A DNA stretch of 64,000 nucleotides from Fibrisoma montanum (GCF_003583365.1 NZ_QXED01000018.1:1-64000); one strand, 5' to 3'. Shown: positions 1-8,640, counted from the first letter of the stretch. Notes: a model not told the origin generated them from the letters alone. Made by a program: numbers and translations.

Positions 1-420
1 TTCCCGGCGAATGTCACCCATCTTTTTAGCTGCCTTGATAAACTCGAAAGCGGATAGTACGTCGGAGTCGCCAAGGCGAATTGGGACAAGGATACTGTCA
101 CAAAAGGTGAGCGCCATCACCGCTTCGTCGGGGCCAGTCATCCGGGGTAAGTCCAGAAAGATGACATCAAAATCTTCGTAGCGTTCATCCAGTACCGTTG
201 CTACGTCGTCGGTAGCCATCACCTCGCAGGCATTTTCCGGTTCCCCAAGCCGGTCAACTTCCCGGCTTCGTAGCTTGGCAATGGTCCGCTGTCCGTCAGC
301 ATCCAGCACCAGTACCCGTTTTCCCTCCCGGCGAAGGCTGTTAGCCAGCCAGGCTGTAATTGCTGATTTCCCGCTGCCCCCCTTCTGTGAGCAGACCGAT
401 ATGATTCGTATGTCTTCCAT
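1..420 (-). CDS. parA: ParA-family partition ATPase, 3' end outside window
   Basis: The reading frame runs from an ATG at 420 to the window edge without a stop (140 residues visible). A deviant Walker A motif, QKGGSGKSA, lies at residues 12-20, followed by the VLVLDADGQ strand (Walker A') and the FDVIFLDLP strand (Walker B) near residue 88. This is the ParA/MinD/Soj fold. ParA proteins bind DNA non-specifically with ATP and move plasmid copies together with a ParB partner. No ParB is visible; it may lie beyond position 1. A nearby Rep gene and iteron origin support a plasmid role. A chromosomal Soj or an orphan ParA-like ATPase cannot be excluded from the fragment. Confidence 0.88.
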   Translation of the reverse strand, partial: MEDIRIISVCSQKGGSGKSAITAWLANSLRREGKRVLVLDADGQRTIAKLRSREVDRLGEPENACEVMATDDVATVLDERYEDFDVIFLDLPRMTGPDEAVMALTFCDSILVPIRLGDSDVLSAFEFIKAAKKMGDIRRE

Positions 421-684
421 TGAAAAAGGTTTATTCGGCTGCAAGTAAAGCAATATACTGATATAATGGTAATGTGATTTATCAATATAATTAAACAGTA
501 CCCTCGTGCTGTTTGATTATATTTTATTCAATTACTTCATAGACAGGCTTTTAAAAAAGTAGAATAGAAGGGAAGAAAAAGTTAGGCTTACGCATTATGG
601 CCTACAAGTCATTATATCAATATTTTATTATCACAATATAATGACGTATATTTATAGAGTCAAACAACGATACCAGCAGCACGT
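421..684. promoter_or_regulatory. AT-rich divergent intergenic region with inverted repeat
   Basis: This 264-bp gap separates parA (leftward) from the gene at 685 (rightward), so it should hold both promoters. It is very AT-rich. A perfect 10-bp inverted repeat, GTCATTATAT at 608-617 and ATATAATGAC at 636-645, lies about 40 bp before the 685 start and could be an operator. The position next to parA also makes the region a candidate centromere (parS), but no tandem repeat array was seen. Function is inferred from position. Confidence 0.4.
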
Positions 685-963
685 ATGAAACTCTATTTGA
701 AACACAGCATTGCTAATTTCTTCTACGCTGTCGATGTACAGAACCAGCAGGTAGAACTATGTAGCACAGTAGGAGGGAGGGAGCGCATAGAACGCTACGA
801 GGGCATCAGTGGTGCGCTGCAAACGGGTAACGTCCTGATTACAGAGCAGGAGTTTAACAACGCTAAAGGTTTCGCCCTTCGTCAGTTGGGATTAGCTACG
901 CAGCAGGAAAAAGCAAACCCTATGAGCTACATAACGGACTTCCTTTTCTCTCCCCTCAACTAA
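685..963 (+). CDS. hypothetical protein (92 aa)
   Basis: A complete small ORF with an ATG start just after an AT-rich region. I do not recognise the family. The protein is soluble, without signal peptide or membrane segment, and begins with a strand-rich stretch (MKLYLKHSIANFFYAVDV). It heads a run of short same-strand genes (685 to about 2979) separated by 25-65 bp. Each gap carries short G/C-rich text, so the run is probably one transcript. Most such genes next to parA and rep are plasmid accessory genes; no function is proposed. Confidence 0.6.
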   Translation: MKLYLKHSIANFFYAVDVQNQQVELCSTVGGRERIERYEGISGALQTGNVLITEQEFNNAKGFALRQLGLATQQEKANPMSYITDFLFSPLN

Positions 964-1026
964 CGCCAATACCTGCCCCGGTGGATTAGGCCGGGGCAGG
1001 AAACAAAATTTACCTCATCAACAACG

Positions 1027-1683
1027 ATGCAATCTAACATCCTCAAACTTATGGAAACCGCCCGCGTCCTCGACCCCCAAACAATGGAGCCAATAACTGG
1101 CATCAAATCATGGCAAACTGTCAACCAGCAAACCGGTGATGTCGTCAGCAAATACAAGTATCTGGAAGGCCATCCAAGAAACTACCGTTTTGATGCCAAA
1201 GAAGGTGTTTTCTCCATCAATGGCACAGAGAAGATAGGCCGGTCGCTAACCTTCCAGCCGATTGCATGGCGCATCTTTACCGACAGCATATTAGGCCAAC
1301 CGTCGAAGCAATGGGCCGAATTGTTCTTTATTGACGAGCAGAAATGCGTTGCTACTGTCCTGTTTCACGGGTATTCAGTTAATAACATCTTTCGCTTGAT
1401 CGAGCCACTTTATTACGACGATTATTCATTGGCTAATATAGTGCTGACCGCTACCGCCGAGCGGAAGGAAAACACGAAAATTCAACCCAAAGGGGTGTAT
1501 TACATTGCTCAATTCCGCTATGAATTGGCCGATACTGACCTAACTAAGCAGCGGCAGGAGTTCGCGCAGGAGAACCCGATTTTCCGGCAGGACACCTTAA
1601 CCGACCCTGCCCGGTTCAAGACCTCTCACCTGTACGGCTTTCTAACTATTGACCAGCAAATAACCCCTGCCCCGGTAGCTTAA
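1027..1683 (+). CDS. hypothetical plasmid protein (218 aa)
   Basis: A complete ORF starting at an ATG 64 bp after the previous stop. The product is soluble with no signal peptide or recognisable catalytic motif; it reads as a mixed alpha/beta protein (for example IAWRIFTDSILG and AELFFIDEQKCVATVLFHGY). I do not recognise the family. It belongs to the same rightward run as its neighbours. The 3' flank (1684-1736) repeats the phrase ACCGGGGC as a small inverted motif before the next gene. Likely a plasmid accessory protein. Confidence 0.6.
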   Translation: MQSNILKLMETARVLDPQTMEPITGIKSWQTVNQQTGDVVSKYKYLEGHPRNYRFDAKEGVFSINGTEKIGRSLTFQPIAWRIFTDSILGQPSKQWAELFFIDEQKCVATVLFHGYSVNNIFRLIEPLYYDDYSLANIVLTATAERKENTKIQPKGVYYIAQFRYELADTDLTKQRQEFAQENPIFRQDTLTDPARFKTSHLYGFLTIDQQITPAPVA

Positions 1684-1736
1684 CTGTCCAATCATAGACC
1701 GGGGCAACCCGTCCCGGTCTATTTTTTTCCTCAGCC

Positions 1737-1898
1737 ATGTACGCATTCACCAAAAACGACGGAACCGCTTACCGTACCGCTTTCAGCCCCCGCGAGATTG
1801 CCCGAATGTATTGCTATGATGCTTGGGACGATGCCGGAAACCGCTGCATTATCCTAACCGACGAGACCGATTTTAAAACCTTCGAGTACCAGCAGTAA
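1737..1898 (+). CDS. small hypothetical protein (53 aa)
   Basis: Short ORF with ATG at 1737 and TAA at 1896-1898. It starts MYAFTKNDGTAYRTAFSPRE and is rich in charged and aromatic residues, with good codon usage for the local style. It sits 53 bp after the preceding stop and 25 bp before the next start, in line with the surrounding run of same-strand genes, which is the main support for it being real. Family not recognised. Confidence 0.45.
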   Translation: MYAFTKNDGTAYRTAFSPREIARMYCYDAWDDAGNRCIILTDETDFKTFEYQQ

Positions 1899-1923
1899 AC
1901 AACATAACCGACAGTAAACGACC

Positions 1924-2295
1924 ATGAGCAAGTTAATTAAAGCCATCAGTATTGACCCCACTAAACGAACTATCGAAGAAGTTGAAATTGAAGCCAGAAA
2001 CTTGGGCGTTTTATACAATCATATTGGCTGTAGAACCATCGACTTTGTGTGTCGGATGCCGAACGGCGACGCGCTGATCGTGGACGACGAAGCCTTATTG
2101 TCCGACCCGCAGCCGCCAGCTTTCAAGTTTGCGTATTTTCTTCACCGTATTCATGGTATTGCTCTCGTCGTTGGCTCTAACAAAAATGGTCATACCATCG
2201 AACCAAAATTGACATTTCAACAAGTGCGGAATTTGACCAAGTTCTTAGGTGAGGTTCGGACGGAGCCGTTTATGAATGTGCTGTCGTGGGAGTGA
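1924..2295 (+). CDS. DUF3846-like hypothetical protein
   Basis: This 123-residue protein has the layout of the DUF3846 family: an N-terminal strand 'AISIDPTKRTIEEVEIE', a central 'YNHIGCRTIDFV' segment, then 'NGDALIVDDEALL' and a C-terminal 'GIALVVGSNKNG' strand. DUF3846 proteins are small proteins of unknown biochemical role found on phages and plasmids. The match was made by eye and is only moderate. It lies in the rightward run of small genes next to parA. Confidence 0.5.
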   Translation: MSKLIKAISIDPTKRTIEEVEIEARNLGVLYNHIGCRTIDFVCRMPNGDALIVDDEALLSDPQPPAFKFAYFLHRIHGIALVVGSNKNGHTIEPKLTFQQVRNLTKFLGEVRTEPFMNVLSWE

Positions 2296-2359
2296 TGTTG
2301 CTGTAGCCGGGTAGTAACTCCGCTGCCCGGCTTTTTCTTCCCTTCTATTCTTTTGTCTA

Positions 2360-2979
2360 ATGAACGATTACCGCAGCTTACCCCGAATTGCCAACAGCGA
2401 CCTTACCGAACTCAAAAATCATTTGTTTGGCAAGCCGGATTTTCAATCAGGCCCGGCGCAGGAGTTCGGCACCCGGTTTCATGATTTACTGCTACTCGAA
2501 ACCGGCGTAGTGCCGACTGGTAAGGGGGCCACCGCACAGAAACGTATGCTCGATGTGCTACGAGCCAACTCCTTGTTCTGTCGGCTGATGGATTCAGCGC
2601 AGGTCGAAACGCCCCACTTTGGGAGGATAAATTGACCGGCCTACCCTGCAAAGCCCGGATTGATATGCGCGTACCTGACGAACGATTAATTGTTGACGTG
2701 AAAACGACCTCAGCCCGTAGTCAGAATGAGTTTATAAGCAACTGTTATGGGTATGACTATGATCGACAGGCCGCTTTCTACCTTGATGGATGCCGACAGG
2801 CCGGGGAGTGTACTGACCAGTTCATTATCTTAGGTATTCAAAAGCAAAAACCTCATAACCTGTACATTATAGAGGTTGACGCCGACAGCATTTTTCTGGA
2901 TTATGGCCGACGTAAATATCAACGCCTATTACGCTCATGGCAGGAGGTAGGTTATAAGCCGAGGTCTTGGAATAAATAG
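2360..2979 (+). pseudogene. RecE/exonuclease VIII-like PD-(D/E)XK nuclease, frameshifted
   Basis: Two overlapping ORFs together make one nuclease. The first (2360-2635) carries the N-terminal motif EFGTRFHDLLL; the second (frame of 2632-2979) carries KARIDMRVPDERLIVDVKTT, the D...DxK active site, followed by YDYDRQAAFYLDG as in E. coli RecE. Reading through with one extra base in the CACTTTGGGAGG stretch (2615-2626) restores HFWEDKLTGLPCKARID, which fits the family. So there is a -1 shift at about 2617-2624. The second ORF could start alone at TTG 2632, with GGGAGG just ahead of it. RecE-type enzymes resect double-stranded DNA for single-strand annealing. The restored protein would be about 206 residues, close to the catalytic domain alone. 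A sequencing error is possible. Confidence 0.6.
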
Positions 2980-2995
2980 ACTCAGTTAGGTTTGC

Positions 2996-4591
2996 TTATT
3001 GAGTAAAAAGCTCAGGAAATAACAGCCTGAAAACGTCATCGTAGCTTTGGTCTGGCTCGACGTTTTTCTGCCGAAAGGCTTCTATCTTCTTAGCCAGTTT
3101 TCCCCCTGAACGATCATCCTGTTTTTGTAGATTTGGGCTGGGATAGCGTTCTATGGCCTTTAAAAATAAGTGGGCGAAAGATTCTTTGCCCGGAAATACA
3201 GTGTGCGCCACTTGCACCACTTTCTGAAAACTTTGCCCAACCACACAGTCTAATTTGACCGATAAGAGAACAAACACGGTTCCGTACACTTTCTTTAATC
3301 GGTGAGCTTTTTGAGGGCTTTTAACTTTAATCAGGCAGGTTACCAGACACAAACACGTTAACAAATCAGTCCGATCCAGGTGAGAACGATTCAGGCGTTC
3401 GCGCTCAAAAGTTATTCTTAAAAAAGATTTGTCTTCCTCTGTAGGCTGATACCCTTGATCTTGTCCAAACAGGGTAAACAAATTTCCATACGTATCCAGC
3501 GAAAAGGCGGCAAACTCATTCAGTAAAGGGCTTCGTCGTTCGGGATAAGCATGAACTTCGCTAAGTGTTTGATGAACCGACGAGCGGGCGCGGGATAAGC
3601 CAACTTCAAGTTCTTCTTCGTAAGCCTGTCGGCGTTGCTCAAATACCTGTTGCCGTTGCTCAATTTCGCGTTGCCGCTCCCATTCGGCCCGTTGCTCGTC
3701 GTCAATTTCTTGCCTGATCGAGTTGGTAGCTCCTTCTACATCGAATAGGAACACTTTGTAATTCTTATCATCGAACGTTAAGTCGTGCAGGCCAACTGAC
3801 CGTTCCTGCCAACGGTAAGCTATCTGCTGACCAGATCGGTAAGGTTCACGGTACAGGCATTTGAGGATAAGGTCTTGTTGGCGTTTGGACTCGCTGATAG
3901 CTTCGCCATCAAAAATAAATGCATTCTGATTATTGCCGTAGAAAACGTCTTTCTCGGTGAATCGTTGTTTGTCGAACTCATCGGAAAAGAATTTGAAAAT
4001 CCAGATTATGAATGTCTGGTTTTGTTGATAAAAGTATTCTCGATCTGCAATGACACTCAAAAACGTAGTTGAAAGCTGTATCTCAAACACGACTTGACGT
4101 GAGTGGTAAACCGCGCTGACATCGGGCTTACGCCAGGTCAATAGTCCAGAGGTATCCCGCCTAACCGTTTCCGTCGCCACCTCAGTTATACCTTTGTTTG
4201 TCAACCGATTCGACTCTAAGGAGGCTGCTACCAACTCCTTTGTTCGTTCGTGCAGCTTGCTTTCTTTCTGCCCGTTGTATTTGATAGCCCGAATCTGTTG
4301 TTGGGTTAACTTATGGCTGGTCTTTATAGGGCAATCGTCGCTGTCCCACTGATGGGCAAAGTGCATCCGCTTTAGCTTTGTCTCGTTTTCGGCTTTACCC
4401 CGAATCTTGATAAGCTGATTGCAGTAGTAGCATTTGTATTTAGGGTCGCGTCGGTTACGGATAGCATCTTCTAACTGTCTGCGTATCTCGAAAATGGCCG
4501 ATTCGTCTTGGTTGAAAAATGACCCTGCGAAAACCTCCTCGCCTGTTTCACAGTCTAACACGGAATGAATGGTGTATTGAAATCCTTTCAT
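2996..4591 (-). CDS. CoiA-like nuclease (DUF6035-type)
   Basis: A 531-residue protein. Residues about 50-95 contain a zinc-finger-like region, KCYYCNQL then KRMHFAHQWDSDDC, typical of the CoiA/DUF6035 group. Around residues 135-185 a nuclease core is visible: WRKPDVSAVY (D), VVFEIQLSTT (ExQ) and ADREYFYQQN, matching the D/ExQ/R-Y layout of CoiA-type PD-(D/E)XK enzymes. A long coiled coil (QREIEQRQQVFEQRRQAYEE) follows, then a C-terminal domain I cannot assign. CoiA helps process incoming DNA in natural competence; the role of the longer homologues is unknown. The gene faces the 4673 gene divergently across about 80 bp and has unusually AT-rich codons. Confidence 0.65.
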   Translation of the reverse strand: MKGFQYTIHSVLDCETGEEVFAGSFFNQDESAIFEIRRQLEDAIRNRRDPKYKCYYCNQLIKIRGKAENETKLKRMHFAHQWDSDDCPIKTSHKLTQQQIRAIKYNGQKESKLHERTKELVAASLESNRLTNKGITEVATETVRRDTSGLLTWRKPDVSAVYHSRQVVFEIQLSTTFLSVIADREYFYQQNQTFIIWIFKFFSDEFDKQRFTEKDVFYGNNQNAFIFDGEAISESKRQQDLILKCLYREPYRSGQQIAYRWQERSVGLHDLTFDDKNYKVFLFDVEGATNSIRQEIDDEQRAEWERQREIEQRQQVFEQRRQAYEEELEVGLSRARSSVHQTLSEVHAYPERRSPLLNEFAAFSLDTYGNLFTLFGQDQGYQPTEEDKSFLRITFERERLNRSHLDRTDLLTCLCLVTCLIKVKSPQKAHRLKKVYGTVFVLLSVKLDCVVGQSFQKVVQVAHTVFPGKESFAHLFLKAIERYPSPNLQKQDDRSGGKLAKKIEAFRQKNVEPDQSYDDVFRLLFPELFTQ

Positions 4592-4672
4592 TTAAACGTC
4601 GGATCAAAAGAAAATGCTACATTCTTATACCGAAGGGAAACAGTTATCTTCACAGCCCAATTAATAAAATAA

Positions 4673-5536
4673 ATGCTTTACGACCGCGAAACTACATTCA
4701 AACTCCTTCAGCAGCGTAATTGGATGGCTCTCATCGAGTTGTTTAAAAACAATAAGACTTATGACCAGCTTCGGCAGGACGATATTACAAGGAGTATTCT
4801 TGAATCGCAGTTCATCCGGGAACTAATTGACGGAAGTAGCTTCGATAAAGACCCTGATTATCTCTTTTATTTAGAGCAGTTTCATATGCTTCACACAGGG
4901 CCTAATTTTCACTTTGCCCTGCCGACTGTAGATGTGGAACGCCTTGCAGAAAAAATTATACTTGGATATCGCTCGACTCAAGTTCAGTCAGCTTTAATCT
5001 ATGCCAAGAAATATCAGCATCTGCCTGTCAGTATTGAATTGCTTCAAGAGTTTGAACGAACACAACCTAAAGTAGTCGAACACAGTCAGCAACGGACGAT
5101 CCACGTAACTGTAAACCGTGAAGTTGAAGCTGTAAACAATACAATTAGCTTGTTCAAATCGAAGCAAGAGTATGAGTTTTACCGGGCCGTTCGGGAGGTG
5201 TACAGCACGTACCTCGTCTTCCCAAATGTAGCTGTTTCGGCACTGGTAGATTTTGAGCAGATCAAACACCTTTTAGAGCCGCATGAGCGAAATTACTTTT
5301 TCAAAGCCTTAGTAGATTGCGTTGTCTTTGATGCAGAAAATGCGTTTAAGCCATTCAAGATGCTGGAGATTGACAGCGAGTATCATGATAGTGAAAAGCA
5401 GCAAGCTAAGGATCAAATAAAGGACAAAATAATGGCTAAGGCGGGCCAACGTTTGCTTCGCATTCGTGTGAGAGCAAGAATGTCAGAGCAAGACCTAACC
5501 CGCTTAGTTCGGGAAGTTACTCGTGAACAATCCTGA
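4673..5536 (+). CDS. DUF2726-domain protein, putative PD-(D/E)XK nuclease
   Basis: A 287-residue protein. The C-terminal half (about 165-280) shows the DUF2726 pattern: EYEFYRAVREVY, VFPNVAVSALVDF, then VDCVVFDAENAFKPFKMLEID followed by H, KQQAKDQIKDKIM and RLLRIRVR. DUF2726 resembles very-short-patch/restriction-type endonuclease folds with D...ExD. The N-terminal part is helical and unassigned. It is divergent from the CoiA-like gene at 4591, so the two putative nucleases share a short promoter region. A nuclease function is inferred from the fold family, not shown. Confidence 0.62.
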   Translation: MLYDRETTFKLLQQRNWMALIELFKNNKTYDQLRQDDITRSILESQFIRELIDGSSFDKDPDYLFYLEQFHMLHTGPNFHFALPTVDVERLAEKIILGYRSTQVQSALIYAKKYQHLPVSIELLQEFERTQPKVVEHSQQRTIHVTVNREVEAVNNTISLFKSKQEYEFYRAVREVYSTYLVFPNVAVSALVDFEQIKHLLEPHERNYFFKALVDCVVFDAENAFKPFKMLEIDSEYHDSEKQQAKDQIKDKIMAKAGQRLLRIRVRARMSEQDLTRLVREVTREQS

Positions 5537-5562
5537 CATTTGAAGCTATTACGTCTCTCAAA

Positions 5563-5829
5563 CTAAAGTGCTTTCTCGTTCTTTAAACGTAACGAGTTGG
5601 TCAGTTCTAAAACACGATCTTGGTGTTCCAGTTGCTGAGTTGAATCGTTCAGTTTCCAATCGAACCGCCAATCGTGTAAATCATAGACCCCTAAAGGCTC
5701 GGCTCCTTGTTTGGCTACGTCTTCTAAATCCTCTACGGCGTTGAGGTAATTGCTGGCGGAACGGGTGCAATATTCCCCGTTGAAGATGTATAGGCTGTAA
5801 TAACGAGTAGCAGATTTCGTCCGGCTCAT
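5563..5829 (-). CDS. small hypothetical protein (88 aa)
   Basis: Complete 88-residue ORF, ATG at 5829. Soluble and acidic; begins MSRTKSATRYYSLYIFNGEY and contains a long helix near the C terminus. It is 27 bp upstream-adjacent to the end of the convergent DUF2726 gene and 26 bp from the 3' end of the following leftward gene. I do not recognise the family. It could be co-transcribed with the HhH/nuclease gene whose stop is at 5856. Confidence 0.5.
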   Translation of the reverse strand: MSRTKSATRYYSLYIFNGEYCTRSASNYLNAVEDLEDVAKQGAEPLGVYDLHDWRFDWKLNDSTQQLEHQDRVLELTNSLRLKNEKAL

Positions 5830-5855
5830 AAAAGCTTTACATTATTAATTAACAT

Positions 5856-7106
5856 TTAAACAGACCGCGCTATCCTCTCCAAAACCCGGTGACTATCCCC
5901 AAACCGGCAAAGAGCATCACAGTGAGTGCGTAAATCTGACATCAAAATGTAGCGGATTGGGGTATTCGTTTGCCGGATAGAAGGGCGGGTTAATTGCATT
6001 TCGACTTCTTTTCGGCGGCTGTCGGGAACGACCAGATACAGCGTCGTGGCATGGTCGGGCAACGAGCAGGTTAAATCGGTTAGTCGTAGGATACCAGAGT
6101 AGATCGACGTACTTTTCTCCACCTCGAAGGCGCAAATGATGCGTCCTGTGCCTTTCTCCAGCCATACAATATCAATCAGGCCAATGGTTTGAGCCGTTTC
6201 GGGCGCAACGGGTAGCGCGGGTAGGCTGGGCAGGCTCAAAAACGAAAAGGAATGGCCATTATACTGCCGGGAAATATCATTTCGGGCAGCCGCTACATCG
6301 TAGCCTAATGCCCGCCCAATGGTTAGCAGATGATACTGCATCTCGCTGTGCGTTTGTTCCTCCTGCTGTTCACTGACAACTTCCTTATGACGCTTAGATA
6401 ATTGCTTTTCGAGTTTTTCGCGCTCGACAAGGGGTTGATCGGCCAGGCCCGGCACCAGTAGATTACCTGCCCCAATCTCGAACAACAAACCCGCCAACGC
6501 CCCTAAGTCATTCGATAAAACGTGTCGGTATTCAGTATTCACTGCCAGCATCTTATCCCGAATGGCTAAGTATTCCGACCACGAACCCAACTTACGTTTT
6601 TCATTAAAAAGTCGGTTGTAACCATTAATAATGGCCGTATTGAAGGGTGGCACCCAGGTCGGATGCAGGAAGTAGAGGATACTGGCTACGGCAGGCCCTA
6701 AGCCCTTAATCTTGTACGCATCAAGCCGATTTATTTCACTCACAACCGTTTCGGGCTTCGTGGCTTTTAGGCAGCATTCCAAGAACTGACCGAAATAACG
6801 CTTATGGTCCAGATTCTCGTAAATATCCGGGATACGTAGCTTCGGTTTCCAGTAAAATGGGTGGGATGCTCCCTCAAAAACCTGCTTCTGCTCGGTTATA
6901 CAACTCAGCACAAATTCAAGTGAACTGCCCTTGAAGTCGTTGGGAAAAGAACCTTCTTTGATGTCGCTGATAACCTGCAAAACCCCGCGCCGGATAGACC
7001 GGAATGCCTTCAGGCGGTCTTCGTTGTGCAGAAACCAGCTTTGATACGTAAGGTCCGGGTTTCGTTTATAGTCGTCAATCAGGTCAATTAAAGAAGTAGC
7101 GGGCAT
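5856..7106 (-). CDS. HhH-domain protein with C-terminal PD-(D/E)XK-like nuclease region
   Basis: An N-terminal helical half has a helix-hairpin-helix, YKIKGLGPAVASILYFLHP, like DNA glycosylases or base-excision proteins. A C-terminal half shows a PD-(D/E)XK-like core: IDIVWLE (D) then ICAFEVEKSTSIYSGILR (ExE/K), followed by a strand, TTLYLVVP. The combination suggests a DNA-cleaving enzyme, perhaps a restriction-type protein. I chose the ATG at 7106 (MPATSLIDLIDDY) because the longer start at 7172 adds only a hydrophobic, poorly conserved-looking leader; the longer form would be 438 residues. No adjacent methyltransferase was found. Function is inferred. Confidence 0.55.
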   Translation of the reverse strand: MPATSLIDLIDDYKRNPDLTYQSWFLHNEDRLKAFRSIRRGVLQVISDIKEGSFPNDFKGSSLEFVLSCITEQKQVFEGASHPFYWKPKLRIPDIYENLDHKRYFGQFLECCLKATKPETVVSEINRLDAYKIKGLGPAVASILYFLHPTWVPPFNTAIINGYNRLFNEKRKLGSWSEYLAIRDKMLAVNTEYRHVLSNDLGALAGLLFEIGAGNLLVPGLADQPLVEREKLEKQLSKRHKEVVSEQQEEQTHSEMQYHLLTIGRALGYDVAAARNDISRQYNGHSFSFLSLPSLPALPVAPETAQTIGLIDIVWLEKGTGRIICAFEVEKSTSIYSGILRLTDLTCSLPDHATTLYLVVPDSRRKEVEMQLTRPSIRQTNTPIRYILMSDLRTHCDALCRFGDSHRVLERIARSV

Positions 7107-7196
7107 AGGTATTGTCAATGAATACACCAATAAATAGCTAAGTTGAGGAATATACAGTGATTTGCCAAGCAATGAAAGTACTTATATGACCCCGGA

Positions 7197-7227
7197 AATT
7201 CTGTAATCTACAGGGGCAATCTTGTAA
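7197..7227 (-). promoter_or_regulatory. copper-block AraC-type operator (before the 7284 gene)
   Basis: On the minus strand the half-sites read TTACAAGATT (7218-7227) and TTACAGAATT (7197-7206), 21 bp apart in direct orientation. This is the same repeat seen at eight other sites in the copper block. It lies 56 bp before the start at 7284. No TAnnTTTG box is found at the 22-bp position used by the four best sites, so the promoter itself is unclear. Confidence 0.55.
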
Positions 7228-7283
7228 TAACCCTCTTGGGCAACCGCCTGTTAACCATAGACGCAATAAGCGCACTCAACTAT

Positions 7284-7907
7284 ATGAAAAATTCACTTCA
7301 ACGGGCAACTTCTGTCTTATTCATGGCAGGGATTATGCTGGCTTGCGACAGCAAAGAGGGCTTACAGCCGCAGGCCCATGATGCCAATGTGTATCAACAA
7401 ATTAACCATCGTATGATGACAGAGATGGACAAAATGAAGGATACTAATGACCCTGATAACGATTTCTCGATGATGATGCGGATGCACCATCAGGGGGCCA
7501 TTGATATGTCGAACGAAGAACTTAAATCAGGCGATAACCAGGCTATGAAAGCGATGGCACAGCAGGTGATCACCGCTCAAACTTCGGAAATCAGCCAGTT
7601 CAATCAATTTCTTCAAAATCATACGCCTGTTCCAATCACGGCTGGTTCAACTTACAATGCAGAAGAAATGGAGTCGATGATGAAAATGATGCGGGCGCAG
7701 GATGTCCGTATCCTGACAGGTGACTCGGATGTAGATTACGCCCAGCTTTTGATCGATCATCATCAAAGTGCCTTGGAAATGGCTATGTCGGAGCTTAAAC
7801 ATGGTGACGATGCCCAAATCCGTCAGATGGCCACGAAGATCATTGAGGATCAAAAAAAGGAAATTGGAATGCTACAGGACTGGCTAAAAACCAACAAAAA
7901 TTATTAA
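7284..7907 (+). CDS. DUF305 lipoprotein, two DUF305 repeats
   Basis: ATG at 7284 gives 207 residues beginning with a lipoprotein signal (FMAGIMLAC, cleavage before Cys at residue 20); the earlier in-frame start at 7236 would block this signal and was rejected. Two DUF305 repeats follow: DFSMMMRMHHQGAIDMS and DYAQLLIDHHQSALEMA, each with the HHQ motif. The protein is rich in Met and His. DUF305 proteins are commonly linked to copper handling at the cell envelope, though their biochemistry is not settled. It is followed by a second DUF305 gene 47 bp away, probably in one transcript, and is preceded by a copper-block operator. Confidence 0.85.
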   Translation: MKNSLQRATSVLFMAGIMLACDSKEGLQPQAHDANVYQQINHRMMTEMDKMKDTNDPDNDFSMMMRMHHQGAIDMSNEELKSGDNQAMKAMAQQVITAQTSEISQFNQFLQNHTPVPITAGSTYNAEEMESMMKMMRAQDVRILTGDSDVDYAQLLIDHHQSALEMAMSELKHGDDAQIRQMATKIIEDQKKEIGMLQDWLKTNKNY

Positions 7908-7954
7908 TCGCTAACCTGCCAGTACGAATACTGGCTTAATTGATGTTCCCCTTT

Positions 7955-8545
7955 ATGAAAATTAATCCGTTTTATGGGCTGGCACTCAGTGTAGCCCTGT
8001 ATATAGCGCAACCGGCTGTTGCACAAACCGGGCAGACATCGGCCAGCAACGCGATGATGAAGTCTATGCAATCGGGCATGAATCAAATGATGAGCATGAA
8101 AATGACCGGCGACCCCGATCATGATTTCGCTATGATGCTTAAAATGCACCACCAATCGGCGGTCGATATGGCCGACCTGGAGATCAAGCAGGGTGCTAAC
8201 GCACAGACAAAAGCACTGGCTACCCGCATCAAAGCCACCAATCAAAAAGAAATCAGGGAACTAACGCAGTTTATCAGTAGCCATAAACCGCAGTCATCGT
8301 CTTCTAAACTGAGTCAGGATGCCATGAAGATTATGCACAGCGGCAGCCATTCGATGAACGGCAAAACTGACTATGATTTTGCCAGTATGATGGCCCAGCA
8401 CCATCAGCAGGGCGTGGACATGGCTAAAGCATTTCTGAAAGAAGGAAAAACAGAGAAGATGAGGATGATGGCTAAAAACGTCATCAAGCAGCAAACCAAA
8501 GAGATTACCGAGTTGAAGAAACTGGAAACCAGCCTGAAAGGATAA
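7955..8545 (+). CDS. secreted DUF305 protein
   Basis: Start chosen at ATG 7955, giving a clean signal peptide (MKINPFYGLALSVALYIAQP then AVAQ); ATG 7943 and TTG 7940 are possible longer starts. The mature protein has two DUF305 repeats (DFAMMLKMHHQSAVDMA and DFASMMAQHHQQGVDMA) and many Met residues. No lipobox, so it is probably soluble in the periplasm, unlike its lipoprotein partner at 7284. A small hairpin (7918-7935) lies between the two genes. The gene ends just before a strong terminator at 8570. Confidence 0.85.
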   Translation: MKINPFYGLALSVALYIAQPAVAQTGQTSASNAMMKSMQSGMNQMMSMKMTGDPDHDFAMMLKMHHQSAVDMADLEIKQGANAQTKALATRIKATNQKEIRELTQFISSHKPQSSSSKLSQDAMKIMHSGSHSMNGKTDYDFASMMAQHHQQGVDMAKAFLKEGKTEKMRMMAKNVIKQQTKEITELKKLETSLKG

Positions 8546-8569
8546 GCCAGTTATCCGTTTGCCAATAAC

Positions 8570-8603
8570 AAGGCCCACCCTATCATAAAAAAGGGTGGGC
8601 CTT
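8570..8603. terminator. bidirectional rho-independent terminator
   Basis: A perfect 12-bp stem, AAGGCCCACCCT (8570-8581) with AGGGTGGGCCTT (8592-8603), with a 10-nt A-rich loop. It sits between the convergent DUF305 gene (ends 8545) and the outer-membrane gene (ends 8641), so it can serve both. Confidence 0.85.
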
Positions 8604-8640
8604 AGTGTTAAGATTGCCTGTTGACATGGAGGTGTTTCCT

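Noticed and set aside
219-485. Small ORF on the minus strand at the left edge
   Set aside because: It is a different frame over the ParA start; the ParA frame has the clear Walker motifs.
2360-2979. Programmed -1 frameshift in the RecE-like gene
   Set aside because: The TTTGGGA run is not in the X XXY YYZ phase and there is no obvious downstream stem. Kept as a broken gene or assembly error.
5856-7172. Start of the HhH/nuclease gene at 7172
   Set aside because: The extra 22 residues look like a spurious hydrophobic leader and MPATSLIDL at 7106 gives a cleaner protein; the longer start is kept as an alternative only.
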